From Pyronema omphalodes (taxonomy: Eukaryota > Ascomycota > Pezizomycetes > Pezizales > Pyronemataceae), in NCBI GenBank assembly GCA_024516155.1, contig JAJJXM010000047.1, forward strand, positions 465,532 to 529,531: a DNA stretch of 64,000 nucleotides, in the 5' to 3' direction. This document shows, one piece after another, positions 1 through 11,943 of this stretch. Position numbers and translations under genes: made by a program. Each line of letters starts with the position of its first letter. The first letter of the stretch is position 1. The notes beneath the pieces were generated by a model. It was not told the origin of the DNA. It saw nothing but the letters and a program-made list of their open reading frames with translations, and made no database searches.

Positions 1-2192
1 AGATGAGACGATGGAACAGATGCAACGGATGGAACAGACAGGTGATAACCGATAGCAAAGACGAGGCGAAGGCGAAGCAGAAGGCCAAGACGAAGCAAGA
101 GCCGAAGCAGAAGACGCAAGACGCAATGCGGAAGATAAGAGTCAATGAAGGCTGGATTTTATTTGGAGTTCGAGGAGTTTTTTTATGTCTTCATTATTTT
201 TTGGACCAAGGATTTTTTTTGGAACAGTTTTTTTTCTTCTTTTCTCTTCTTTTGGGCGGATGTTTTTTTTGGGATTGGGAGGGGGGGGGGGGGGGGAGGG
301 AAGGGGGGGATTGCAGGATTTGGAAAAAAGGAGTGATGACTTGTTTATGTTACGGTACTCAACTCTGGAGTCTGGAAAGAAAAAGAAAACAATCAGCTGC
401 GGTAGTGTGGTTTTTGTATACTATACTATGCTTATGCTGGGGGGTTTTTTTTCTGGCTTTTTTGGCTTTTTTTTGGTTCTTTGGCTTTTTGGTTTTTTGG
501 CTTTTTTGGTCTTTGTTCTTTGGTCTTTTGGATACCATTTCTTTTTCTTTTTATTTTTTGCCTTTTTGCCTTTTTGGACTGTGTATGTGTGTTTGTATTT
601 CGTAGGTTATTGCGTATGCAATGGATTTTTGTTTTATACCCCTTTCTTTTCTTTGGTTGCAACTTTCGATTTTCAAGGTATACTGATTTCTGGTTTCTGG
701 TTTCATTACGGCTTTTTGTGATGTGATGTGATGTGATGTGATGTCCATGCTAAAAATATTACGGAATTGATCAAAAATAATGATGAATAATACTTGATAT
801 ACAGCGTGATATACTGATGATATACGGTATTGATGATATATAGTATTGATGATATATAGTATTGATGATATACTGATATCTACTTTGCTTCGCTTGATTT
901 GACTTGATTCTAACTTGATTCTAACTTGACTTGATTTTAACTTGACTTTACTTGACTTGACTTGATTTGATTCTAACTTGACTCCACTTGACTTGATTCT
1001 AACTTGATTTTAACTTGATTTGATTTGCTTGTTCGTTTTTTTGTTTTTTTCGTTCCCCGTTAATAAATCCCCACAAACCCCTCCATCATTCCCCGCATCA
1101 CTCCCCACATCAACCATCATTCCCTCCATCATTCCCCACATCAACCATCAACCATCATTCCCCACATCACAGCCAACAAACGAAAAAAAACTCCTACCCA
1201 TCACCCTGTGAATCGTGATGATATTCCATTCATGATTAGATACCGTATGTCAAAAAGGTCAATATTAATCCATTAATCCATTAGTCCATTAAGTCATTAA
1301 GCCATTCAATTTTATACATATGTCTTTCAATGTTGTATGGTAACATATCTTCAATTTTATACATATGTCTTCAATTTTGTATGGTAACATATGTTCAGTA
1401 TATATATGTAGTATATAGTTATGTAGTTATGTAGTTATGTAGTTATGTAGTTATGTAGTTATGTATGTAGGGAATAAAAAATTAAAAAATTAAAAGATCG
1501 ATAACAAAAAAAGTAAAGTTCTAAAGTTCTAAAGTTCTAGATCCTGGAGTGTGCTTGTGCTTGTGCTTGTGCTTGTACTCGTGCTTGTACTCGTGCTTGT
1601 GCCTGTGCTTGTACTTGTACTCGTGCTTGTGCTTAACACCCCCCCACATGACGAACCTTCCGCGACAACTCTTTCACGATGATCCTGGGGCCTGGGGAGT
1701 TAGCTGGGGAAGTAACGGGGGAAGTAACTGGGGAAGTAACTGGGGAAGTGAAAGGTAAAAGGTAAACGATAAAAGGTGATCTGATTGGATGGATAGAGGA
1801 TTTTGTTACTTATTCGAAGAAAAATGAAATACAGGGTCTTGGTTACGTGAAGGGTTCTGATTTTTGGGGGTTTCTGGGTTCTGGGTTCTGGGTATTGTAG
1901 CTGTAACTGTAACTGTAGCTGTGATTTCTTATGTTTTCTGATATGCTATGCTATGCTATGCTTTGCTTTGTTCTGCTTGACTTTTCTATGCTATGCTACA
2001 CTATGCATACTTATTGCTTTACATCTCCAAAAACCCTCAATTACGGCACCAACCCCAAACCCCAAATTTTTCTACTGTATACAGAATATCCAAAATCGTG
2101 AAATTAGAAACGGATTTGTAATAAACAGTAAGAAACAAATCCCCTAAACTTATCACTGGTGCATTTTCGGCAGAGATTCCTATGTAATTTGC

Positions 2193-2195
<3 letters not shown>

Positions 2196-2227
<32 letters not shown>
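2196..2227. repeat. Poly-T run of 32 bases
   Basis: Uninterrupted T tract. It could be a slippage-grown homopolymer or the A-tail of an old retroposon on the minus strand, but no element body is recognisable next to it. Confidence 0.8.
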
Positions 2228-3412
2228 CCCGTCTGGTCTGTCAAGTAGACTAGTCGTCTTGGCTTTCTAGGTTTCTAGGTTTCTAGGTTTCCTGAGGATA
2301 GAGTGGTGTGTAGACTCTAGAGATTGTATGCACCATATGGTGTTAACACCCCCGCCCGGAGCGCCGAAGGTTACCACCATGGGATACGTGGGGTTCCCGA
2401 CAAACCGTGATATGTACATAGATTTCCCATTTTTTTCCTTTTGACAGGTTTGACTAGGATATGCCTGATGGATGGATGGAGGCTTAAAATTTGAGGCCCT
2501 AAATTTCATTCCGAGCCTTTTTTGGCGGCGGCGATTTGATGGTCCCGTCGATGCTCATACTTGTCCAAGATACATACACACATGCCGTTAGAAAATTTTT
2601 ATGCGCGCTCTTGGGTTATGCTTGCTTGAGGGTTTCTATACGCTTCGCGCGCTCTGCTGCTGATGCGTGTTGCTGTGGTTTACTACGTTTTACTACGTTT
2701 TACTGCGTTTTACGTACCGAACCCCTCTGATCTCCGCCTTTGCCCCACCTGCTGTTCAGGAGCGGAGAGAATGCGTACTGCAGCGGCTTTTTGTGGCTTT
2801 GTAACAACAATGTACCCGCCTGACCGTCTTGTGCCGTTGGCAAGCCTCTCCGCTTCCACCTCCTCTCGTCGAAGAGGACCATCGAGGATATATGGCTAGA
2901 ATAACCGCCTAGAAGAATCCTTCGTCAGTTCTCTTGATCCCCCTTCGTTCGTGGCTGTTGCTGCTGCTGCTGCCTATGGTGCTGCTGCTTCGACACTAAC
3001 ACCGAGTGCATATCCATCCAAACCCAATCGGATCAAATAAAGACCCCCTCCTCTGGGGCCTCTGATCTGGCGGGATGAATAGAAGACCTTAAACCGACCT
3101 TAAAGAGCACCTAAAGACACCTACAGAAACCTAAAGAGACCTAGAGAGGCTTCTCAGCCCGCAGAAAAAGGTTGTCTCCAAAGAACGGAGTTGTCGTACG
3201 TAACATACGTAATTCTGCATGAACTTGTGCTTGGGTACATCATCGTGGGAAATCCTACATACGTGCTCTAGGCCGCCCAACGAAGGGAGGAGGTTAGTTT
3301 GCTTTCCTTCACAGAAGTGGACGAAGAGTGGAGGTGGAGGTGCAGATAGGAGAAGAAGGAGAGGGAGAGAGAGGGAGAGTGGGAGAGAGACAGATGGAGC
3401 AGACAAGACAAA

Positions 3413-3445
<33 letters not shown>
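3413..3445 (+). repeat. (GACA)n microsatellite
   Basis: About eight GACA units, followed by CCAGC and CCAAC repeats. It lies roughly 650 bases upstream of the SUA5 start codon, so it may be transcribed or be promoter DNA. Confidence 0.85.
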
Positions 3446-3447
<2 letters not shown>

Positions 3448-4110
3448 CCAGACCCAGACGCCGACCAGCCAGCCAGCCAGCCCAGCCCACCCAAACCAAC
3501 CCAACGCAACCAACGCAACCCAGCAAAGCGTCGTTGCTGCTGCCACCACCACCACCACTACGGCCACCACCACCACCACCTCTCCCACCACTCATCACCC
3601 TCCTGTCCCCTCCCCACCCCCCGCTCCGCCAGATTCGGTCAAACTCAGTGAATACACCAACACAACCCACGAGCCGACTCTCCACCACCACGGCCACCGC
3701 ATTCACCTGGACCATCTCCATTACTACCACCTCCTCCAAATCCTAATCCATCACTACGACAAACTTCGCTCCCGAGCCAACCAACCAACCAACCAACCCA
3801 GCCAGCATCCACCAGCCTCAACAGGACCCTCTCTCAACCCAAACCCCAAACATACACACACTACCGCCTCTTTCTCAATCCGGTAACTCTACCTGTCGTC
3901 CATCAACCGTGGGGTCTGCCAGAGATACTTTCCTCATTTTCCACCCTGTCGTTCGTTAATCGTTCCTCGACCCCTCTTCTCCGCACGCTCCGACCAACCA
4001 CAGTCTGTTCCTCCGGCATACAATATCGCCGTGCACCCGTCCACCACCTCCACCATTGCTCCACCCTTTCGCAACCTAACCCCTCGAGGGGTCCAGAGTT
4101 GTCTTCGGTC

Positions 4111-5493
4111 ATGAACGGCGTATTGAAACCAAGGCCGGAGGGGCCTGTACCCAGCACTATGGATGACGCCAATCCCAATGTTGAACACAGAAATGGCTAT
4201 CACAGCAACTCTGATACCTCACCACCGCCATCAACCTGCACCCCACCTTACCGACGGACCGTGCAGACTATCATAGACTCCGTTGATTCGGACTCCATCT
4301 CCTTCCGACCATCATCATACGAACCAGGCGTACATCCCTACGAGGATCCAAAACTCACTATCCTCTCCGAAGAGACCCGAATCGCTCTCAATTCCGCCGC
4401 CGAGTTACTAAAAGAAGGACAATGTGTAGCCTTCCCCACCGAGACTGTGTACGGGCTTGGTGCAGACGCAACCTGCACCTCCGCAGTGCGGGGCATCTAC
4501 GCTGCCAAATCTCGTCCCGCAGATAACCCACTAATCGTTCACATTGCCTCGCTAAAGCAACTCCGGCGGTTATTACCCAAGCCATTTTCTGCCGCTTGTC
4601 TTCCATCACCGACAGTTGAGGAGCCAACTGAAGAAACCATCCCCGCGGTTTACCTTCCTCTAATCGAAAAATTCTGGCCAGGTCCTCTAACCATCCTTCT
4701 TCCGCTGCCGAACCCATCGCCTTTGTCTCCTAATGTCACTTCTGTTCAACCCACCTTTGCCGCCAGAATGCCTCGCCATCCAATCGCTCTTGCTCTTTCC
4801 GCTATCTCGGGTCTGCCCCTCGCTGCCCCCTCTGCAAACGCTTCCGGTAAGCCTTCGCCTACGAAAGCAGCTCACGTCTACACCGACCTTCAGGGAAAGA
4901 TCCCCCTTATCATTGATGGAGGTTCCGCCAATGTCGGTCTGGAATCTACCGTTGTAGATGGTCTACGCTACCCGCCAGTTGTCCTACGTCCTGGAGGAAT
5001 CAGTGCTGAGGAAATCCGCGCCTGTGGAGGAGTTTGGCAAGATGTTGTCGTTGCTAAAAAGGATGCCGACGACAACGAAGCCCCCAGAGCGCCGGGAATG
5101 AAGTACAAGCACTACTCTCCCCGCGCTGGAGTGGTTTTATACGACGTCGGGGCAGCTCCACCAAATGGAAAGGATTTGATGATTTCTGCCAACTATGTCT
5201 CTAGGGTTGGAATTGTGCGGACTCGAACCTGGAAAAAGGGATTTGCAGAACGGGAATTGAAGCGTTGTATGGAGCACTCACAGGGAGAGCAGAAGCATGT
5301 GGAAATTTTTGAGGAGAGTTTGGGATCAGATGGAAAGGATATCGGACGAGGTCTATTTGCGGTATTGAGAGAGCTAGATGAGAAGGGCGTCGATGTTATC
5401 CATGTCGAAGGAATTGATGAGAAGGATGAGGGTTTGGCGGTTATGAATAGACTTGGAAAGGCTGCTTCTGTCGTTGTCAGGAAGGTGACGTGA
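4111..5493 (+). CDS. SUA5: Threonylcarbamoyl-AMP synthase (Sua5/YrdC family)
   Basis: Single-exon gene of 460 residues. Sua5 makes threonylcarbamoyl-adenylate from threonine, bicarbonate and ATP, the first step of t6A37 modification of ANN-decoding tRNAs; it acts in cytosol and mitochondria. The YrdC fold spans about residues 90-290, with the hallmark FPTETVYGLG near residue 105, the KSRPADNPL segment after it and SANASGKPSPT further on. A C-terminal Sua5 domain follows (about 310-455), introduced by APGMKYKHYSP. The open frame extends four codons upstream of the first ATG (4111), so that ATG is used; a second ATG at 4159 is possible. The first 90 residues are a poorly ordered extension that might include a targeting signal. 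Codons are C-rich early and G-rich late. The family assignment is very secure. Confidence 0.97.
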   Translation: MNGVLKPRPEGPVPSTMDDANPNVEHRNGYHSNSDTSPPPSTCTPPYRRTVQTIIDSVDSDSISFRPSSYEPGVHPYEDPKLTILSEETRIALNSAAELLKEGQCVAFPTETVYGLGADATCTSAVRGIYAAKSRPADNPLIVHIASLKQLRRLLPKPFSAACLPSPTVEEPTEETIPAVYLPLIEKFWPGPLTILLPLPNPSPLSPNVTSVQPTFAARMPRHPIALALSAISGLPLAAPSANASGKPSPTKAAHVYTDLQGKIPLIIDGGSANVGLESTVVDGLRYPPVVLRPGGISAEEIRACGGVWQDVVVAKKDADDNEAPRAPGMKYKHYSPRAGVVLYDVGAAPPNGKDLMISANYVSRVGIVRTRTWKKGFAERELKRCMEHSQGEQKHVEIFEESLGSDGKDIGRGLFAVLRELDEKGVDVIHVEGIDEKDEGLAVMNRLGKAASVVVRKVT

Positions 5494-7057
5494 CTCCAAC
5501 TGACTCCCGAAACGGAGTCAATGGCTTGTAACACGGAGGATAAGAGTGATGAGGCGTGAAGGCAACGCTGCGGCAGGCGGGGTGATGGCAAGGAAGGAGG
5601 ATAGGGATGACTACGCAAGAAGGGGAAGGTCAGACGACAAGGCAAAGCTGGACGCAGTCAGGCAGGGCCACACACAGTCAGACGAAGATGAAAAGAAGCC
5701 GCCGCTCTATGGGGTCACCCTATAAACCCTCATAGAAAGCTCGAATTGAGAAGAGATCTATATTTTTTTTTTCGTGTTTTTTCTTTACTCGGAATATATC
5801 AGTTGTGGTGGTAGGAATGATTTATTTACGAACTTCTTTTTTTTGGTTCATTTTATGGGCCATTTTCTTTTTTCGGCTCCTTCAGGGTCGTTACTTTTGG
5901 GTTCCTTATGGAGCTCGTTTTTGGCTGGATCTGCTCAACAGTGGTATCTGGTTTCTTTTGTTTTGTCTTTTCTTAATTGTTGGCTTTCGTATTTTTGCGT
6001 TAAAAAATGATGGATGAGGAATATGTGGGATGATTTTTTGTTTCGGCGGTGTTACTGAATTAGGTGGAATTTGTCTGATATGGATAGAGAAAAAGGTGGT
6101 TTATTTCGTTATTGTTCTGCGGCCTAGCCATTTGGCGAGGCTTGACAAAATTCTGCGAGGCTAGGCGAAGCTTGAGCTTTATCCTGGAGCTTTTGGGGCT
6201 ACCGGGCTTTAAGTGCTTGAGAGGTGGAGGTACGGGAGCTCTTTGTTTGCTGTCCAGAGGAGAATTTTTTATGGGTTAGATATCTCTTATTTTTTTTTCC
6301 GTTTCTTTTTGTTTTTTTTCTTTTCGTGGAGTTTTTGTAGGGCTTGCATCTGATGGCGTAGCATAGAGTAGAACACCGAAACGTAACGTGTGGTTTGTAC
6401 GTAAAACGCTTCTCGTTGGGAGGTATTACAGCTGCCGGCTTTGGCTGGAAGTTTACATCAAAAACAACCCGAAATCTGAACCAGGCGGCACTATGAGGGT
6501 TGTGCGTGATACTCTGAGATGGAAACGTATCGGATCGGAAATGAACGAAAAAATACGATCGACGACTTTCTCTAGGTGTGCATCATCCTCGATCACTTTT
6601 ACAACTTCCACAGACAAAAATTGCCCGAGCCCAACCAGTATGGGAAACTGAATCTCGATCACTCGAACCACAAATCGGTATCTCGGGTTCCACAACACTT
6701 GCTGTGCCTCATAAACGGTGGGGGTTAATATGTTAAAGCCTTATATAGATAGACATTCATGAGGCGGGGCTGAGTCGATACTCTCAGGGTAATTCCATAC
6801 GCGTCCATCTTTCAGCCTAAATACGCCACCTACGGAGTATGAACGACCGAATGTGATGGATGGAGATATATTGTTTCTCCGGTTCAGCACGACGGCCAAA
6901 AAGATGGATCGACGGTGGATGCCATGGGCCATAAATTCCCCACTTCTTACGAATCGTCTTCTTGTCTTCTCACCTTATCTTAAAACTCCATATACCTCCA
7001 CTTCAACTTTAACTTGGTCAATCACCTCGGAGTAGCTTATTCCAATTCAATTCAACC
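5494..7057. other. Intergenic region, no gene seen
   Basis: T-rich 3' flank of SUA5 followed by non-coding sequence. The open frames at 5774-6017 are poly-T driven. A short patch at about 6120-6190 repeats GCGAGGCT-like words. The last 100 bases are a plausible core promoter for the short-chain dehydrogenase gene, but no TATA element can be assigned confidently. Confidence 0.6.
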
Positions 7058-7980
7058 ATGTCAAACCAAATCCTCAAAGGCAAGCTTGCCATTGTCACCG
7101 GTGCTTCTAAAGGTATCTAACCCTGCTCATCGCATCTTCTTAGCTTCTCTCCACCTCGATATCTTTTATTCATCCTGCTAACCCACTTACAGGTATCGGT
7201 GAAGCCATAGCCCACAACTTAGCCTCCAAAGGATGTTCTATAATCCTCAACCATTCCTCCCCTAGCTCCGCCTCTCAGTGCTCCTCTGTCCAAGCCTCTC
7301 TCTCTTCCAAATATCCTTTCCAAATCTTTCTCGTCGTCCAAGCCGATCTCGGCACCCTAGATGGCCCCCGTCAACTAATTGCCGCTTGTGAGGGGAGTCA
7401 AATCGATATCATCATCAACAACAGCGGTGTAGCCGGTAACCAGCTCCTCCCTTCCGTTACCATGTCACAATTCGAGCGTCAGTACAACATAAATGTACGC
7501 GGACCATTACTTCTTGTCCAGGCAGCATTGGAATTTCTTCCCAAAGATCGCAGCGGTAGGATTGTTAATCTTTCGTCAATCTCGTCAAGTATGGGATTTA
7601 TTGGACAGTCTGTTTATGGAGGGACGAAAGCTGCGTTGGAGGCTATGACTAGGACTTGGGCTAGGGAATTGGCGGATAGAGCTACGGTTAATGCGGTCAA
7701 TCCTGGACCCATAGATACGAGGATGTATCAAGGGACGGAGGATTGGTTTCAGGAACATATTAGGCCAGCGTTGGAGATGACACCAGTATTGACGGTTACG
7801 GAGAAGGAGAAGATGGCGTTGAATGGACAGATGAGAGAGGAGATTGAAAAGGCGGGAGGAAGAAGGGGTTTGCCAGAGGAGGTGGCGGGAGTGGTGGGAA
7901 GTCTTTGTTTGCCGGAGATGGGGTTTTGTACAGGACAGGTGGTTTGTGCGAATGGAGGAATGAGGTTCCAGTTGGGATAG
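7058..7980 (+). CDS. Short-chain dehydrogenase/reductase (SDR)
   Basis: Two exons, 7058-7112 and 7193-7980, joined across an 80-nt intron with donor GTATCT, a CTAAC branch site and acceptor TTACAG; the product is 280 residues. The splice rebuilds the nucleotide-binding motif TGASKGIG near residue 14, which confirms both the start and the junction. Other classical SDR marks are NNSG (near residue 105) and a catalytic Ser-Tyr-Lys set in the segment SSISSSMGFIGQSVYGGTKA, with the YxxxK tyrosine and lysine. NPGPIDT follows and the C-terminus ends in CANGGMRFQLG. The product is probably an NAD(P)(H)-dependent soluble oxidoreductase; the substrate cannot be read from the sequence. It has no cluster neighbours that would suggest a biosynthetic pathway. 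Confidence 0.94.
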
Positions 7981-8653
7981 ATGATTACAGTCTGCATAGA
8001 ATTAACAGATAGATAGGTACAAAGGCGTATGTTGAATAGTACCAGAGATTGCTGATGAAAAATAGAGAATGAAAAAATAAGATCAATAGACTCATTCGAG
8101 TACCAGTTGGTGACGGACTATGCAGGCGGCAATAAATAGCCGCCCGATTCAGTTTCCTTTAGACTCCTCGGCGGCTGATGTAGAACTCGTACCACTCTCC
8201 ATATATACATACCCAAGCCTATGCTATGATGATAACATCGTGAATCTAGAGCTTCCCCAAAATCCTGTTTTCGAGATTCGAATTTGGTTTCCCGCACCAG
8301 TATATAACCCCCATTCCCATCCAAGCAAACTTCGCAAATCCTCCCATTGCATCCAAAAATCTAAAGGCGCCAAATCAACCCATGAACACCGTAAATGACT
8401 TCAACACATTCATGTTCAGTGATTCCGTCATAATCGACTGCTATCTCTGCGCTGCAACTAGCTACGAAATTCGATTTCCATTCGGTACCATGTTGATGTT
8501 TCCCCCCTCCTCCTAACTTCTATATTTTTAAAAGTCCACGGATTCATGGATTCATGGATTCATGGGATAATTATTATACTTCCCTTACATTTCCTTAATT
8601 TCCTTAATTTCCTTAAGTTCCTTTGATTTTTTCGAAAAAGTCGCTGGAAATAA

Positions 8654-8876
8654 TGACTGATATTGATATTGACATTGACTGATATTGACTGATATTGACT
8701 GATATTGATATTGATATTGGCATTGACTGATATTGACTGATATTGACTGATATTGACTGATATTGACTGATATTGACTGATATTGACTGATATTGACTGA
8801 TATTGACTGATATTGACTGATATTGACTGATATTGACTGATATTGACTGATATTGACTGATATTGACTGATATTGA
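8654..8876. repeat. Decamer tandem array TGATATTGAC
   Basis: About twenty head-to-tail copies of a 10-bp unit, nearly perfect from about 8720 onward and mixed with GATATT hexamers at the left edge. On the minus strand the 10-bp period keeps frames open and yields a repeating YQSISVNISQ-like translation, which is an artefact of the repeat and not evidence of a protein. Confidence 0.92.
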
Positions 8877-10342
8877 ACATTGAACATTGAATATAAATTG
8901 GTTTTTCCTTTGACAATGATTCAGAAAGGAGCTTTGTTATTGTACCTAAGAAGAAATTGAAGGAAAATGACCACGGGGGAGGGGGGGTTGCGGCTCTCGG
9001 GGGGATGGGGGGGGGATGATGTAATTTGTTTTAAGTTTTAAGTTTTAATTTCTCGGGGGAATGAAACTTCACGAAGTTCACGAAGTTCCAAGCAACTATG
9101 ACCTAGCTAGTTATCAGTCATTCTATAAATTTCCCAGATTTTCCAGATTTCCAGATTTCCGGAACATCAAGCCATCAAGCCATTAAGCTCCCGGTATATC
9201 TTATATATCTTACATATCTTAGCGTCGAGGGTATTATGCGAATTATGGAACTACACATGCCAAAATATCGAGGCAAAAGAAAAAGAAAAAGAAAAGAAAA
9301 CAGAAAACAAAGATTGGGATTTTCTTGGGGATTGTTGATACTAAGGAAATGGCTGTTTTTGAAGGTTGAGAAGGGTGAGGAGGGTGGGTTGGTTTTGTTG
9401 TGTGGATTTTTGGTATGAGGAAGGAAAAGATGATTCGGGAGAAGGAGGAACGGACGGATAAAGATGGTTTATGTGGATTGACTGGGGGGGATAAGAGGTA
9501 TGGAGGGAGAATGGAATAGGAAGGGGTTTGGGATGGCGTAGGGTTTATTAATATATTGGAACTTTGATTTTTAGAAAATTTATTGATTGATTCATTCACT
9601 TATTCAGGGATGGAATGGAATGGGTTATCGCAAGGCTTAGTTTAGTTTGTGGTTGAGTTGTAAATAATTATGGAGCATATTATATAATAATTCAGGGTTG
9701 CTTTTGGTGTAGAATATGGAGAGGGAGGTGAATGATGTTTCCCGTGTCGTACATACCACTTCGGATATAGACTACTTTAACCCTATTCCACTGACGTCTA
9801 ACGTAAAGCCATCGCAAGCGTTCGATATCACGAAAATGCTTGTAATTTGTACCCTCTGATCTCGATTTAGCAAAGGAAAAAATTAGAAGGTCCGGATCCG
9901 TCGCTATAGCCTCAGTTTACACTGTACCATGAGCTTCCAAATCTAAACTTTATACCGAGTCACCGATGCAGTGCTACATGTGTACAAATCGCTGAATATC
10001 TCCCTATTTTTTGCACCTTTCCTTCTGCATTGCACTTCATGGTCTTGGGTTTCTAAAGGTTGGTTTATTAATCAGACGCTATACTTATTCTACTGTATCA
10101 GTCTATGTCCGCGCTTGCGACCCGAGAAATACACAATAGACATCTCTAACCCAGGCTTAGGGTTAATGCCGTATACCCATTAGGTTCTTCATTAGGTTCT
10201 TACCGATCTTCAAGCCGGTTCCAACTTGTTACCAAGCGAGTGTTATCCGGCCATCAATCTGCGGTCCGTTCATCGGGAGATTCCAATCGTTATCTGAATT
10301 CCGGTAACCGAACATCTCAGACAGGGACAGTTTACGCACTAT

Positions 10343-10935
10343 GTGTATTCTGGTGATGAGTGGTTGAACAGCGTCGACAACGTGGAACGCGATGAGGGTT
10401 GTCATACATACAATTGGAAGCTTGTGCAAGCGAAAGGATTCATCACCCTGATCGAAGTATTTACAGAAGGTGCTACCCTCATGATACCATCATGCTATCT
10501 CCCAAGACTAGCTTTCGGCTCGTATTTGTACCGCGAGTGAAATAATAACCTTTCGTAGGACTTGGCAGTGCTTCGTTACCAGCACCGGAAACCCACCCAG
10601 CTCATGCAGCTGTCCGAGAAGCATGCCGCGATGCCACCAAGCTTAAAGCTCGGATGAAGTGGCTTGATCTAGTAGTTGCGGCGGTTTGCGGTGACAGATT
10701 GAGTGCACTTTCCAGGTTCCTGACGGAGTAAGTCTCTTTTATGGGGGCCGTACGGTATATCTATTCGATATATATATGATTACTACGTAGAGCTTCGGGA
10801 TGTATGAGGACATTTGGGACACGCCAGAGCATACATACCATGGTTACCTTATGACAAGCTTACGACAAGGCGTCGATCGGTTTCGCGGGGCAACGGACCT
10901 GCTGAATGTGAATGAATGTGCTCGCATCTTCCCGT
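10343..10935 (+). pseudogene. Possible decayed or unmodelled multi-exon gene
   Basis: Three short frames look more protein-like than their surroundings. 10343-10540 is open from a non-ATG or ATG start. 10561-10731 is a 56-codon frame preceded by a possible acceptor (TTTCGTAG) and containing a GTAAGT donor-like site at its end. The third runs from about 10793 to 10935, preceded by CTACGTAG and ending at a TGA. The first junction does not keep frame with any clear donor, so no consistent gene model can be built. I recognise no family. It may be a relic of a gene or transposon, or chance. Confidence 0.2.
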
Positions 10936-11943
10936 GATTGGCTGAATTTCCATCTACGCTTCTAGGCTGGGAGAAGAAGAACTATCGAGATAACTAGTAT
11001 AGGGCGGATTTACACGAGGCCTCAGGGGAAATTTTACTCAAGCGTAGGGTTTATCAAACAGTGATTACAGTACAGTGATTACTGAACTTCAGCAGCCAGT
11101 GTAAGTGAAGCTTCATTACGCTTGTGGCTGAATGTGGCGCCCTACGTGCCGCACTATTCTGCACTGCATCTTCGTAGGCAGTCCTACTTTATATCCCGTT
11201 CATGTCATCGTCTGTCTAGACTGCGTATGTATTTTGATATGGACCATATGTAACTTCAAAATTTTTTAGCACGTCATCTGATCAGCCTGTTTCCTCGGAT
11301 TCCTTCTACTGTGGGACATTCAGATGCTTAACTTAACGGTGCTCTACAGTGCATATTAACCCGGAGGCTGCCATCCGACTTTGATACCTCCGGTATTACA
11401 CATTGTAGTACATACACTACACTACATCATTGACGTTTCAGGTTGTTTTTTTTATATATCTACTGCATACACATTCAGTTTTCATTTATGCCCTCGCTGA
11501 TAACCCTCGCGGAACGTCGTCCCCGGAATTCCATCATCGATACCACCTTCTATTCCGAATTCCGTCACGGGCTGCACTACTGCCTGGGACTACGCATAGA
11601 CCGCACCCGCCTACCCACGGCATTTTACTGGTGCAGGCCTCGCCACGCGATTAAGCTACACGATCTACGTGTCACAGGAACAGCCCTCGGTCTTTCCATC
11701 GCACGTTAGAATTACATACCCCTGTTGATCACGGAATTTAGTAATTCTTAAGTGCGTGGTTTATATATATATATACAAAGGCGTCGTCGAGCCCAGGGTT
11801 TTTTCGGATTTTATATTCTTCCTTCTCGACTCTTCTTTTCATTTTTGATCGACAGTTTGTTTAATTGTTTTTTTCCAAAACATTCACTCGCCAGCTACAG
11901 TCGCAAGTCGAGAAGAAAATATGCGAGTGCGGCTACCATTCGG

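Larger units (their letters stand above)
1..4110. other. Repeat-rich intergenic region, no gene seen
   Basis: No reading frame here looks protein-like. The open frames that exist (for example across 3131-3746 on both strands) come from CAGA, CCA and GA-rich low-complexity DNA. The stretch holds a G16 run (281-296), a GTGAT-type repeat (about 717-742), TTGACTTGATTCTAAC-like repeats (about 895-1020), an AGTTATGT octamer array (about 1418-1466), a TGCTTG/TACTCG array (about 1549-1632), a T32 run (2196-2227) and a GACA array (3413-3445). The last 700 bases are pyrimidine- and CCA-rich and probably contain the SUA5 promoter and 5' untranslated region. Confidence 0.7.
7981..11943. other. Long intergenic region with repeats and one doubtful gene remnant
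   Basis: No secure gene. The region contains the decamer array at 8654-8876, a G-rich block at about 8975-9015 on the + strand with four G-runs (quadruplex-capable), AT-rich sequence to about 9.9 kb, and a more balanced stretch at 10.2-11.7 kb with short protein-like frames (see the separate entry at 10343-10935). The last 100 bases before 11944 are a T-rich leader of the rhodopsin-like gene. Confidence 0.6.

Noticed and set aside
3131..3746. Long open frames on both strands upstream of SUA5 (up to 202 codons)
   Set aside because: They translate CAGA, CCA and GGT repeats on both strands at once and show only low-complexity products.
5774..6017. Hydrophobic small proteins after SUA5
   Set aside because: Phe/Leu content comes from T-rich DNA in the 3' flank.
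8560..8916. Repeat protein with YQSISVNISQ units
   Set aside because: A result of the 10-bp array staying open in several frames; no flanking domain and no codon bias.
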